Notes: generated from the sequence alone by a model not told the origin. Counted from the stretch's first letter, positions 1 through 8,958 are shown. The stretch: 64,000 nucleotides of DNA from an uncultured Bacilli bacterium (GCA_934149515.1 CAKPFD010000002.1:104488-168487); one strand, 5' to 3'. Translations and numbers: made by a program.

Positions 1-2
1 TA

Positions 3-623
3 AAAAAATATTTAGATGAAAACAATAAAAAAGTTGATTTAATATATACTAATTTTTCAAAAAATAGAATTTCTGAAAGTATAGCTGGAAGAGGTTATAA
101 TACTGAAGTAACACTAAACTATGAAATTGAAATTCCTCATCAAATATATTTAACACAATATTTTTTAAATAATCCTAATAGTATTCAAAATGATATTACT
201 TGTTCAAGAGATTTAAAAATAGGTGATGTATCGTTAGAAAATCATGGATATGGATTAATAATATCTAGGTATAATGATATAGATATTATATATGAAAGTA
301 ATCTGACATCAGTTATTACTCAAAAAAGAATTATTATACGTACTAAAGATGGTTACACAATTGAAGGAAATTATGCGATATACTCAAAAGACTTGAAATT
401 AATAAAACCAGCAAATATGAGTATCTATTATAATGGCAAAATTATGTATAGCGAATTTATAGAAGAAGATGATAACTTTACATATTTTATTGATGCTGCT
501 TATTCATATTTTAATAAAGAAGCAAATAATCCTGATTTAGTTGATATAAGTACGTTTTCTAATATTATGAATTTATATTGCGATAATTTATTGGGAAGAA
601 AAAATACAAAAACAAGTAGGTGA
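3..623 (+). CDS. C-terminal part of a Gfo/Idh/MocA-like oxidoreductase (5' end outside window)
   Basis: The reading frame is open from the window edge to TGA at 621-623, giving the last 206 residues of a longer protein. No nucleotide-binding Rossmann motif is visible, because that part would lie upstream. The remaining sequence, with a GRGYNTE segment, a PHQIYL segment and alternating beta strands ending in a short helical tail, resembles the substrate-binding half of Gfo/Idh/MocA sugar or cyclitol dehydrogenases. That is a tentative reading. It is the first visible gene of a compact operon and its stop overlaps the start region of the next gene. A short TTG-initiated ORF at 393 lies in the same frame and is not a separate gene. 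Confidence 0.45.
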   Translation, partial: KKYLDENNKKVDLIYTNFSKNRISESIAGRGYNTEVTLNYEIEIPHQIYLTQYFLNNPNSIQNDITCSRDLKIGDVSLENHGYGLIISRYNDIDIIYESNLTSVITQKRIIIRTKDGYTIEGNYAIYSKDLKLIKPANMSIYYNGKIMYSEFIEEDDNFTYFIDAAYSYFNKEANNPDLVDISTFSNIMNLYCDNLLGRKNTKTSR

Positions 624-631
624 TTAAAGTA

Positions 632-1603
632 ATGTTGAATGTTATTAACATTGGAGACTTAATAAATTTAAAAATTTATGCTCCATCAGAAACATTAACT
701 GATATATCAAAAAGATTTGCAAATATCAAGAAAAGTGATTATTATGATTTTGAAATTTATTATAGGAATTTTGTTGATTTTTCTGAAATAAAGGAAGGGA
801 CTAAAGTTTTACCATTTCGAAACGCAATGTATATTGTTAATCAAATCGATGAAAAGGTTATTGCTTATTCTCCTAAACAAAAGTATTCGTGCGAAAATCT
901 AGTGATAAGAGAAAAAAATAAAATAGATATATTATGTCGGGATGATCATGATAGTAAAATTTTGATTAGACTTATAACCGAATTATTAATTAGAAAGTTG
1001 TTAGAAAAAAAATTTTTTCCTATTCATGCTTCTTGTATAATGAAAGATGATGAAGCCATATTGTTTTTTGGCGGTAAAAACAGCGGAAAATCTACTGCAC
1101 TATTTACTCACATTCTTTTGAATGATGCTTATCCAATATCAAATGATATAACATTTGTTGGCAAAGAAAATGGTAAATGGCAAGCCTTTGGATTGCCATA
1201 TGATATCACATTTGATAAAGATATATTTTATCAATTAGAAAGTAAAAAGATTAATTTAGACACATTCATTAAGGCTCCAAAATATGAAAGTAACAAAATT
1301 AGATTTGATGTTTCAGAATTTTCTGATGCTTTTGGGACAAATTGGATTTGGCATGCCCCTATATCAACAATTAACTTTGTTAATTTAAACAAAGAAAATG
1401 TTTTTTCTGAGGTTTCGAATATTTCACTTGAAGATAGTATTCTAGAATTAGATAAATATGGAAAAGATAAAAACTTTTCCTTCGGAGATTATTTAAAACT
1501 CAACAATTTATATCCGACGTTTGAATATGAAAATCTATCCAAAGAGGTTCGTTTTAATAAATTAGAAGGGAATATACTAAAACACTATTTGAGGAGGAAG
1601 TAG
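632..1603 (+). CDS. HPr kinase-like P-loop protein, type A
   Basis: A protein of about 323 residues with a P-loop (GGKNSGKST, about residues 147-155) preceded by an IHAS segment, the arrangement found in the C-terminal kinase domain of HPr serine kinase/phosphorylase and its relatives. The N-terminal 120 residues match nothing I recognise and may bind the substrate. HprK relatives phosphorylate proteins, peptides or small metabolites; one is known to phosphorylate a lasso-peptide precursor. The target here is unknown. ATG 632 is preferred because AGGTG at 617-621 fits as its ribosome site; GTG 620 overlapping the previous stop is the alternative. The gene is 2 bp from the next one. True HprK has a longer sequence and an HPr partner, neither evident here. 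Confidence 0.55.
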   Translation: MLNVINIGDLINLKIYAPSETLTDISKRFANIKKSDYYDFEIYYRNFVDFSEIKEGTKVLPFRNAMYIVNQIDEKVIAYSPKQKYSCENLVIREKNKIDILCRDDHDSKILIRLITELLIRKLLEKKFFPIHASCIMKDDEAILFFGGKNSGKSTALFTHILLNDAYPISNDITFVGKENGKWQAFGLPYDITFDKDIFYQLESKKINLDTFIKAPKYESNKIRFDVSEFSDAFGTNWIWHAPISTINFVNLNKENVFSEVSNISLEDSILELDKYGKDKNFSFGDYLKLNNLYPTFEYENLSKEVRFNKLEGNILKHYLRRK

Positions 1604-1605
1604 AA

Positions 1606-2388
1606 ATGCAAAAAGTATCTATAGAATATAGCATAGTTAGTCGTGGTACTGAAAAATATAATAATTGTGGTTATATGGCCATTAGTAAAATATACAATTT
1701 AAGCAGATATATATTAAATGTTGATCATAATATAAAAGATACAAATTTAAATAAAAATTGTTTAATAGCCAAGTCTTGCTATGATATAGAGAATATCGTT
1801 TTTTCTAGATTCCAATTAATAACAGCTTTAACTTTTGAAAGAATCAGATATAGAATTAATGATAATGTTTTAATATTAGGATTAGGAAATATTGGTATAA
1901 GTTGCTTATTCTATTTATTAGATAATAATTTTAAAAATATCACCATTTATGTAAGAAATAAAAATGATAAGATACTTAATTTATTAAAATTAGTAAAGTT
2001 GAAATATAACGTGGATATAAAAATAATTTCTAAATTTAATTATAAATATGATACTTATATTGATACTACTGGTGATTCAATTGTTTTAAGTAATGTATTT
2101 AATAATTCTGATTTTAATAGCACAATAATTATATTAAGTACCCCAAGAGATGAAAAATACTTAATATCTCCATTAATGATTAATCGTAAAAACTTAACAG
2201 TAATTGGTGGCCATGAATTAAATGGAATAAATGTTAATCATAGGCAATATATTTTTGAAAAGGTTCTAGAAGTTAATAAAACTAAAAGATTTTTAAAAGA
2301 GTTTATTAATGAATATAATTATTCAGAAGAAAAATTGAAAAGTATAAAACGACAAAAATCAAATTTTATTGAGATATTTAAATATTAA
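1606..2388 (+). CDS. reduced medium-chain (MDR) dehydrogenase-like protein
   Basis: A 260-residue protein with a SRGTE segment near the N terminus and a Rossmann dinucleotide motif GLGNIG at about residues 91-97, followed by DTTGD. This is the order seen in zinc-type medium-chain alcohol/polyol dehydrogenases. It is much shorter than the usual 340-360 residues: most of the N-terminal catalytic GroES-like domain, including the zinc-binding Cys/His residues, appears missing. It may be a degenerate or specialised NAD(P)-binding protein. A strong GGAGG site precedes ATG 1606. It lies between two kinase-like genes in one operon, so oxidation or reduction of a sugar- or cyclitol-like intermediate is a reasonable inference, not shown. 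Confidence 0.5.
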   Translation: MQKVSIEYSIVSRGTEKYNNCGYMAISKIYNLSRYILNVDHNIKDTNLNKNCLIAKSCYDIENIVFSRFQLITALTFERIRYRINDNVLILGLGNIGISCLFYLLDNNFKNITIYVRNKNDKILNLLKLVKLKYNVDIKIISKFNYKYDTYIDTTGDSIVLSNVFNNSDFNSTIIILSTPRDEKYLISPLMINRKNLTVIGGHELNGINVNHRQYIFEKVLEVNKTKRFLKEFINEYNYSEEKLKSIKRQKSNFIEIFKY

Positions 2389-2406
2389 TGCAAATGAGGT
2401 GGTATT

Positions 2407-3126
2407 ATGAGTGCTTTAATTGTTTCGGATTATGACGGAACATTAAAAAAAGATGAAAATATAGAAGAATTGAAAAAGAATCTAAAAATATTGAGATCGT
2501 TTTTAACTGATGATATTAATATTATGGTTTCTACTGGAAGATTGTATAAATCCATAAGATCAGAAGCAGATAAATTTGAAATTCCATTTAATTATATGTC
2601 TTGTGCAAACGGAAATATTTTGTTTGATAAAAATTTTCAAATAATCTTTAAGACAAATATCAGTTCAAAAATAATAAATGATTTACAACCATATTACAGT
2701 CAAATACTTGGAATTGAACCATTAGATGAGTATGGCATAATAACACCTAATAATCCTACTGAATATTTAATCCATCTAGTTGAAGAACAGAAAGTTAGAA
2801 AGCAAATAGTAAAATTGCTTTTATCATCTCCTGATGTTGATTATTGTACTGATGGTAGTAATAGATATGCTATTCATATATTTACATTATCAAATAAAAT
2901 AAAAACTATTGAAATTGTAAGAGACAAATTAAACTTATCTCAATCAGAAATATATACAATAGGAGATGGACCAAATGATAAAGATATGATAAAAAAATAT
3001 AATGGATTAATTGTTGGCAATTTATTTGATGAGGATAAAAATTTGAGTAATTTTCCTAAATACGAAACATTTTATTCGTGTGCGGAAGAATTACAACAAA
3101 CTTTGAAAAGAGGGAGAAGAAAGTGA
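2407..3126 (+). CDS. Cof-type HAD-superfamily phosphatase
   Basis: A 239-residue protein with HAD motif I (DYDGTL, residues 8-13; the first Asp is the nucleophile), motif II (STGR) and motif IV (GDGPNDKDM, about residue 186 on). The cap is of the Cof/IIB type that usually acts on sugar phosphates or other small phosphoesters. ATG 2407 follows a GAGGTGG site. The stop TGA at 3124-3126 overlaps the GTG start of the next kinase-like gene, so translation is probably coupled. With two HprK-like kinases and an APH-type kinase in the same operon, it could remove a phosphate put on earlier in a pathway. The substrate is unknown. Confidence 0.75.
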   Translation: MSALIVSDYDGTLKKDENIEELKKNLKILRSFLTDDINIMVSTGRLYKSIRSEADKFEIPFNYMSCANGNILFDKNFQIIFKTNISSKIINDLQPYYSQILGIEPLDEYGIITPNNPTEYLIHLVEEQKVRKQIVKLLLSSPDVDYCTDGSNRYAIHIFTLSNKIKTIEIVRDKLNLSQSEIYTIGDGPNDKDMIKKYNGLIVGNLFDEDKNLSNFPKYETFYSCAEELQQTLKRGRRK

Positions 3127-3896
3127 TTGACTTTATATATAATATTAATAATAAAAATATATACATTCATTGTGAAATAGAAGAATATTGCCACAAGATA
3201 GAAAAATGGTTAACTGCTTATGATATTATATCTTCAAACAAATACAGCTCATATATTAAAATTTATAAAAATAAGACAGTATGGAATATAGATGGTATTG
3301 AAAAAATTATCAATAATAAAATAAAACACACAGATTTATATCCTTTATTTTATAATTTGATTGCTAATGCAGTCCTAGATGATGATAATGTTCTTCTACA
3401 TTCGGCGGTTTTATGTTATAATAATATAGGGATTTTAGTTGTCGGGGATTTTGATTCCGGAAAGACAACACTGTGTTTGAAAGCAATGGAAAACAAAGTT
3501 GAAGTGGTATCAGCAGATCAAACACATTTAGGTTATGTAAAAAACAAAATAATGTTAAGACGTGGTTCATTATACATGAGAATTGGTGAGGATAACGAAG
3601 TATTTTTAAGCCCAGCTAAATCAGAGATAGAAATTAAGTTAATTATAAATCTTGTTGGTGTATGTGATAATGGAAAATTATACTTTGATGTAATTAATAA
3701 TAAAGAACACATAATTAAAAAAATGTTTAAATTTTGTACATGGCATTCTGATATTCCACTATTTACAGAAACCGAAATGTTGAATATAGACAGAACGAAA
3801 ATATACAAATGGCTATCTAGAATAGATATACCATTTTACAATGTAAGGGGAGATTCAAAAAATATCATAATAAAAATAAAGGAGGTCTTAAAATGA
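3123..3896 (+). CDS. HPr kinase-like P-loop protein, type B
   Basis: About 257 residues. A P-loop GDFDSGKTT lies near residues 107-116, preceded by LLHSAVL, the same LHxS-strand-P-loop arrangement as the gene at 632, but the two share little other sequence, so they are not a simple tandem duplication. The domain architecture resembles HprK-related small kinases. GTG 3123 overlaps the preceding TGA and has GAGGGAGAAG upstream; an ATG at 3078 lies deep inside the HAD gene and is unlikely. Its own end overlaps the next start (ATGA at 3893). The partner or substrate is unknown. Confidence 0.55.
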   Translation: MIDFIYNINNKNIYIHCEIEEYCHKIEKWLTAYDIISSNKYSSYIKIYKNKTVWNIDGIEKIINNKIKHTDLYPLFYNLIANAVLDDDNVLLHSAVLCYNNIGILVVGDFDSGKTTLCLKAMENKVEVVSADQTHLGYVKNKIMLRRGSLYMRIGEDNEVFLSPAKSEIEIKLIINLVGVCDNGKLYFDVINNKEHIIKKMFKFCTWHSDIPLFTETEMLNIDRTKIYKWLSRIDIPFYNVRGDSKNIIIKIKEVLK

Positions 3897-4918
3897 TAGA
3901 AGAAACTGTTTTTACAAATGAAAAGATAATAGAAGTTGTAAAAAAGATTTATAATATTGATGTTCATCAAGTTGAAAAATTAAATCGTGGTAGTGCTAAC
4001 TTGTATTCGTTAAATGAAAACAAATATATATTAAAAGAATTTCAAACGAAATATACAAAAGAAGAAATTGATAAGGAAATAAATATTATAAATCATCTAA
4101 AAAAAGATAATATTCCAGTTCCAGAATATATAAAAACTATAACTGGTGAATATAGTTTTATATATGAAAATAGAGTTATAATTATGCAAAAATTTATTGA
4201 TGGATATACAATAGAATCTAATACTGGAAATTACGAACAAATTTTGGAATCTGCTGAATATCTTGGTAAAATTATTAAGAGTCTTGCAACTTTAAAAGTT
4301 GAATTACCTAGTAATGATGTATCAAGTTGGTATTCAAAAGAAACAATTAACGAGAGCATAGATAAACAAGAAAAGCTGTTGAAAAAGATATCTATAGAAA
4401 ATTATCCACAAATATATAATGATTTAACTGATAAAATTTCTATGTTGAAATATGTCAGAGATAATTTAGATTTTAGTGATATGAATAAATTGACTATTAT
4501 GAATACTCATGGTGATTATAGTTTATTACAGTTTATATATAAAGATGGTAAAATAAATGCAATAATAGATTTTGTTTCAGCTTGTAAAATGCCAATTGTG
4601 TGGGAGGTAATTAGATCTTATAGTTACATTGATCCAAAGGCAAAAGAAGGAACAATTGATATTGACAATTTAGTTGAATATGTGAGAACTTTTACCAACT
4701 ATGTTAAACTAAATAAATATGATTTTAAATTTATGTCATATTTATATTTGGTTCAACTTCTTGCAAGTACGTTTGGATATAAACAATATATTGCAGATAA
4801 TTCAAAAACAAGCTTGTTAGATTTTGCATATTTTAGAACAAGATTGTGTAAATTTTTATTTAAAAATGCAGAAAAAATAGCTAATACTTTAATAGAAGAA
4901 TTAATGAATGAAAATTAG
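3893..4918 (+). CDS. aminoglycoside/homoserine phosphotransferase-fold (APH) kinase
   Basis: A 341-residue protein with the APH/choline-kinase fold. ILKEF supplies the ATP-binding Lys near residue 47, the catalytic loop is THGDYSLLQF at about residue 204 (Brenner-type HGD with a downstream polar residue), and IIDF follows at about 224 as the metal-binding Asp. Such enzymes phosphorylate small alcohols, sugars, aminoglycosides or homoserine-like molecules. The ATG overlaps the stop of the HprK-like gene. It closes the tight operon. An antibiotic-resistance role cannot be excluded, but the operon partners (HAD, dehydrogenases, HprK-like proteins) fit a metabolic or biosynthetic role better. Confidence 0.7.
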   Translation: MIEETVFTNEKIIEVVKKIYNIDVHQVEKLNRGSANLYSLNENKYILKEFQTKYTKEEIDKEINIINHLKKDNIPVPEYIKTITGEYSFIYENRVIIMQKFIDGYTIESNTGNYEQILESAEYLGKIIKSLATLKVELPSNDVSSWYSKETINESIDKQEKLLKKISIENYPQIYNDLTDKISMLKYVRDNLDFSDMNKLTIMNTHGDYSLLQFIYKDGKINAIIDFVSACKMPIVWEVIRSYSYIDPKAKEGTIDIDNLVEYVRTFTNYVKLNKYDFKFMSYLYLVQLLASTFGYKQYIADNSKTSLLDFAYFRTRLCKFLFKNAEKIANTLIEELMNEN

Positions 4919-4943
4919 TTATTAAGTTAGGGGGAGAAGAAAA

Positions 4944-7130
4944 ATGGGAAATATTTTTAATGAAGAAAAAGAATATTTAGGATATGTGAAGGAAAGTTTA
5001 GAAAGCGAAAAAGAGTATTGTAGAAAGGAAATGCGTGAAATTCCAAAAAGATATACAAATGTTTTACAAGGAGATGCTTTTTTGGTAGAAGGATTGATGT
5101 CAACTCAAGCGACTAAACTTAGAAAATTAGAACTATCTGAAAAAAAACCTTATTTTGGAAGAATTGATTTTCTTTCTGATGGTAGTAATAATGTGGCAAA
5201 AATATATATTGGTAAAACAACAATTCATGGTAAGAACAATGAAATAGTAACAACAGACTGGAGAACTCCTATTTGTAGTTTATATTATGATAGTGATTTG
5301 GGTAGAGTTAGTTATGAAGCACCTTCTGGATTGGTACATGGAGATTTAAAATTAAAACGTCAAATTGTTATTGAAGATGGAGAGTTAGTTGATGTACTAG
5401 ATACTAGCTTAGTAAGTAATGATGAATTATTGCAACCATATTTAAGTGTTAATGCCGATAATAAAATGAAAACAATTATAGCTTCAATACAAAAAGAACA
5501 AAACGAAATAATTAGAAGACCAATTTCAGAAAATATTATAGTTCAGGGTGTTGCTGGTTCAGGTAAGACTTCAGTAGCTTTGCATAGAATTGCATATTTA
5601 GTTTTTAATTTAGAAAAAAAGATAAATTCTAGTCAATTTTTAGTTATTGGACCAAATCAATACTTTTTGAATTATATATCATCTATTTTACCAGAATTAG
5701 AAACCGAGCCTGTCGAACAACAAACCTATATGAATTTGATAAATGAACTTACGAATGAAAAATTAACATTAGATACTCAAAATACATTATTTAATCAAAC
5801 TAAAGAAAAAGAGGAGTATAAAAAAATTCAAGCCTTCAAAACATCACTTGAGTATAAAAAAGCACTTGATTATTTTATGCAAGATTATTTATCAAAAGGT
5901 ATTGTATTAGAAGGTTTTAAAATTGATGGTGAAGAAATATATAGTGCTGATGAAATAAAAAGAATTTTATTTTCTGGTATAAATTCATTTCCAAACTTTG
6001 AGAGTGCTTGTAGATATTGTGTTGGTAACTTTAGAAATCATACTGATGAAATATATAGTAAATTAAATCAAAAATATAGGGAAATATATACAAGCAATTT
6101 ACCAAAGGATGATCCTGTTAGAAAAGAGGCAGTGGCAAAAAGTACAGCTCTTAACAATTTAGTTAAAAATGATGGAGTAAAATTACTTAGAAACTACTTT
6201 AAAAAATTACAATTAGGACCATTAAATACTTATAAATTATTTATTGCTAATTTAGGGTCATATACTAGCGAATTGACTGATACTGAACTTTTAAAGCTTC
6301 AAAAAAGTACATTACAAACTTTGAAAAAAAGAAAAGTAACATTTGAAGATCTTCCATCATTACTACATGTAAACAACTTACTTTGTGGATGTAATCAAAA
6401 ATATAATCATATAGTAATAGATGAAGCTCAGGATTATGGATTATTTCATTTTGATGCATTAAAGGAAACATTCCCTAGTAGTACATTTTCTATATATGGT
6501 GATTTAGCACAATCTATATATTCTTATAGAGGTATAAAAGATTGGGAAAGCGTAGCTTCTGAAATATTCGGTAATAATTGTTCAATCTTGAATTTAAATA
6601 AAAGTTATAGAACTACTATTGAGATCACAAATAATGCAAATAAAGTCTTAAGACAGATGGATTTAACTGAAGCTGAACCTGTAATAAGACATGGTGGAGA
6701 AATTTCATTTGAAGATTTTGCTAAATCTGATGATTATAAAATTGCTAAAATAAATGATTGGTTAAATAAAGGATATCAGACTATTGCTGTTATTTGTAAA
6801 ACAGATAAAGAGGCTGAAAATACTTATAATTCTTTAAGCAAGTATGGAATTGATATTACACATATAAAAGCTAGTGATGTTGACTATAATGGTGGTGTGT
6901 TTGTATTGACAAGTGCGTTATCCAAAGGTTTGGAATTTGATGCTGTTATAATAAATGATGCTTCAAATAAAGTGTATGATGAGAACAATATGGATGATAT
7001 GCATCTTTTATATGTTGCTGAAACTAGAGCATTGCATGAGTTAGATGTATTATATGATAAGACTTTATGTCCAGTGTTTTCAAATGAGAGAACTATGGAT
7101 AAGCCAAAAGTTTTAGTTAGAAAAAAATAA
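4944..7130 (+). CDS. helD: HelD-type RNA polymerase-associated UvrD-like helicase
   Basis: A 728-residue superfamily-1 ATPase. The N-terminal 60 residues are a charged helical hairpin like that which HelD inserts into the RNA polymerase secondary channel. Walker A is GVAGSGKTSVALHR (about 202-215), Walker B is DEAQDY (about 493), then YGDLAQSIYSYRG (about 518) and a C-terminal helicase motif with VAETRA near the end. Length and order fit Firmicute HelD, which recycles stalled RNA polymerase. The RBS is GGGGGAG at 4930-4936. It is 25 bp downstream of the APH kinase, possibly in the same transcript. Some HelD relatives protect polymerase from rifamycins; nothing here shows which role applies. 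Confidence 0.8.
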   Translation: MGNIFNEEKEYLGYVKESLESEKEYCRKEMREIPKRYTNVLQGDAFLVEGLMSTQATKLRKLELSEKKPYFGRIDFLSDGSNNVAKIYIGKTTIHGKNNEIVTTDWRTPICSLYYDSDLGRVSYEAPSGLVHGDLKLKRQIVIEDGELVDVLDTSLVSNDELLQPYLSVNADNKMKTIIASIQKEQNEIIRRPISENIIVQGVAGSGKTSVALHRIAYLVFNLEKKINSSQFLVIGPNQYFLNYISSILPELETEPVEQQTYMNLINELTNEKLTLDTQNTLFNQTKEKEEYKKIQAFKTSLEYKKALDYFMQDYLSKGIVLEGFKIDGEEIYSADEIKRILFSGINSFPNFESACRYCVGNFRNHTDEIYSKLNQKYREIYTSNLPKDDPVRKEAVAKSTALNNLVKNDGVKLLRNYFKKLQLGPLNTYKLFIANLGSYTSELTDTELLKLQKSTLQTLKKRKVTFEDLPSLLHVNNLLCGCNQKYNHIVIDEAQDYGLFHFDALKETFPSSTFSIYGDLAQSIYSYRGIKDWESVASEIFGNNCSILNLNKSYRTTIEITNNANKVLRQMDLTEAEPVIRHGGEISFEDFAKSDDYKIAKINDWLNKGYQTIAVICKTDKEAENTYNSLSKYGIDITHIKASDVDYNGGVFVLTSALSKGLEFDAVIINDASNKVYDENNMDDMHLLYVAETRALHELDVLYDKTLCPVFSNERTMDKPKVLVRKK

Positions 7131-7158
7131 GCATGATAAGTCATGTTTGTTTTTTTAT
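7128..7158. terminator. bidirectional terminator between helD and XRE gene
   Basis: An AAGCATGA / TCATGTTT hairpin with a TAAG loop, followed by a T-rich run on the plus strand and preceded by an A run. It separates two convergent genes and lies partly in the 3' end of the minus-strand gene. Confidence 0.55.
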
Positions 7159-7575
7159 TAATTCATCAATTGAAAGTTTGAATTTTTTTGCAATTTTAAA
7201 CAAATATGCTGTTTGAATTGTTATATATCCATTTTCATATAAGGAATATGTTGATTTATTAATTTCTAACAAGTTAATTATGTCTTTTTGTTTCAAATTG
7301 TTTCTAATTCTAAATTCTTTTAAATTTTTTCCAAGTTTTATTAAATTAATTTTTTGAGAAGAGAAGAAATATTCATTTTTGTTGCTTAATCCTACTATAT
7401 AGTCAATGCTTATTTTGTAATAATTACTCAATTCATACAATTTGTTTAGAGTTATTGTATTTTTTCCTGTTTCCCAGCACGAATATGTTGAACGTTCTAC
7501 AGATAATATTTTTGCTATTTCCATTTGTGTTAGTTTTTTCTTTTTTCGTATTAAAACTAGTCTATTAAATCGCAT
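7141..7575 (-). CDS. tandem double XRE helix-turn-helix regulator, copy 1
   Basis: A 144-residue protein containing two complete XRE/Cro-type HTH domains in tandem (about residues 5-65 and 78-140), each with the signature of an early helix, a Q-x-E/D-I turn, S-T-Y-S and a final S-I-D helix. Single-domain XRE regulators are usual; two domains in one short chain suggest an intramolecular pseudo-dimer. The gene starts 13 bp after the related gene at 7588-8040, so the pair is probably co-transcribed. No effector or enzymatic domain is present. Likely a repressor controlling the island or its divergent membrane genes. Confidence 0.8.
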   Translation of the reverse strand: MRFNRLVLIRKKKKLTQMEIAKILSVERSTYSCWETGKNTITLNKLYELSNYYKISIDYIVGLSNKNEYFFSSQKINLIKLGKNLKEFRIRNNLKQKDIINLLEINKSTYSLYENGYITIQTAYLFKIAKKFKLSIDELIKKQT

Positions 7576-7587
7576 TCTTTTACTTCC

Positions 7588-8040
7588 TTATCTTCTAAAG
7601 TGCATATGATTACTTTTTCCACAAATCCAATCCATTGATATATTATACTTCTTGCATATTGTATAAATAGTAATTGTATTGATTAAATAATGACCGGTTT
7701 CATAACCACTATATGTTGTTTGGAAAAAACCACAATTATCGGATAATTTTTGCTGAGTTAAATTTAACGTTTTTCTAATTTCTTTAAGCCTTTTTCCTAT
7801 GCTTTCTTTTGTTGGGGTGATTTTGCTTTTATATTTAGTATTTTCTCTTGTTAGTCCAGTCACAAAATCTAATGAGTAATTATATAAATTGCAAAATTTA
7901 ATTAACTTATTGAAAGGCATTGTATCTTTTCCTGTTTCCCAGCCAGATACTGTATACTTACTTACACCAAAGACATATCCTAGTTCTGATTGTGTCATTT
8001 CCAATTCTTCTCTACAAAATTTTAAATTATTATCAATCAT
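7588..8040 (-). CDS. tandem double XRE helix-turn-helix regulator, copy 2
   Basis: A 150-residue protein, again with two XRE-type HTH domains (about residues 1-62 and 77-140), including VFGVSKYTVSGWETGK and FQTTYSGYETGH recognition regions. It shares architecture with its downstream neighbour but is clearly diverged, so the duplication is old. GTGGTGAG lies upstream of its ATG. It is divergent from the small membrane-protein genes at 8143 and 8530, with about 100 bp between them that could hold shared operators. Role inferred: transcriptional repressor. Confidence 0.8.
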   Translation of the reverse strand: MIDNNLKFCREELEMTQSELGYVFGVSKYTVSGWETGKDTMPFNKLIKFCNLYNYSLDFVTGLTRENTKYKSKITPTKESIGKRLKEIRKTLNLTQQKLSDNCGFFQTTYSGYETGHYLINTITIYTICKKYNISMDWICGKSNHMHFRR

Positions 8041-8142
8041 AGTGTCTCACCACTATTAATTTTGACATTTATTTTAAAAATATTAGCAAAAGTAGGGGAT
8101 GATAGTTAAAAATGCGGTATAATAATATTAGAGGTGAAAAAA

Positions 8143-8466
8143 GTGAGACTTGATAAGTATGATTTACTAAAAGTAGTTGTTAAAGTTTTGGTGTATACGT
8201 CAATTGGAGTTGGTGCTTTTTATTTATTATTGTTTGATTATGATTTGGGCACAAAATATTGTATAATAAATAATGTTCCAACAGATTTTTCTTTGACATA
8301 TAGCGGAATTGGAATGGCAAATGGTATTGCTTTAATATTATTTTTGATTGAAGTGACAATATTCTTTTGTTTTTTAAAACTACTAAACAAAATTAGTATC
8401 TTTAAAAAAAAATTCAAATTTTTAGATTTTGAAATATTAGATTTTTGTCATAAAATTAATGATTAA
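8143..8466 (+). CDS. small two-helix membrane protein
   Basis: About 107 residues with hydrophobic spans near residues 10-30 and 55-80 and a basic, aromatic C-terminal tail. No family recognised. GTG 8143 is preferred over GTG 8134 because the GAGGTG at 8131-8136 can then serve as ribosome site; starting at 8134 would put the start codon inside it. A plausible -10 (TATAAT, 8118-8123) lies just upstream without a clear -35. Divergent from the double-XRE genes, so probably under their control. Confidence 0.55.
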   Translation: MRLDKYDLLKVVVKVLVYTSIGVGAFYLLLFDYDLGTKYCIINNVPTDFSLTYSGIGMANGIALILFLIEVTIFFCFLKLLNKISIFKKKFKFLDFEILDFCHKIND

Positions 8467-8529
8467 TGTAAAGACAATGTTAGTTAAATAATGTGTAGTT
8501 ATATTTCAATGAATAAAAAGGAGGAAAAC

Positions 8530-8954
8530 ATGAAAAAAATGATAAAATCGTTTCCATATTTTCTTATATTGCTTTGGTTTTAGTTCTTATTTGTTTAATA
8601 TGTGGTGGATGTTCTGAACTTTACTTGTTTTTAAAATATAAAGCTCAACCAGTTGCATATGTTGACCTGTTACCAATAGAGCAAAAGATTTATCATATAA
8701 TTTTTATTTGTATTACTATTTCGGCTGTGTTATTGTTACCAGTTTTAATAATATTATCAAAAGCAGAAAATCCGCCACTTGATTATACTATTGTTGATAA
8801 AAATGAATATAAGGATATGCAAAAACGTATGGTTGATCAAGAATATGAAAACATGAAACAAGATGCTGAAATAAGTATTATGAAGGTGAAATTTTCTTCA
8901 TTAAAGCTAAAATTTCAAATATTTAAGAAAATATTTAAGCATAGAAAAAAATAA
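8530..8954 (+). pseudogene. small membrane protein, frameshifted in an A7 tract
   Basis: AGGAGG (8519-8524) and ATG 8530 are well placed, but that frame stops after 17 codons at TAG. The +2 frame is open from 8532 to TAA 8952-8954 and encodes a membrane protein with two hydrophobic segments and a charged helical tail (KDMQKRMVDQEYENM). One more A in the A7 tract (8533-8539) would join them into one protein of about 141 residues beginning MKKNDKIVSIF. The break may be a sequencing error, a real mutation or slippage-type phase variation. The ORF calling a TTG start at 8574 would lose the first membrane segment. Confidence 0.6.
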
Positions 8955-8958
8955 TAAA

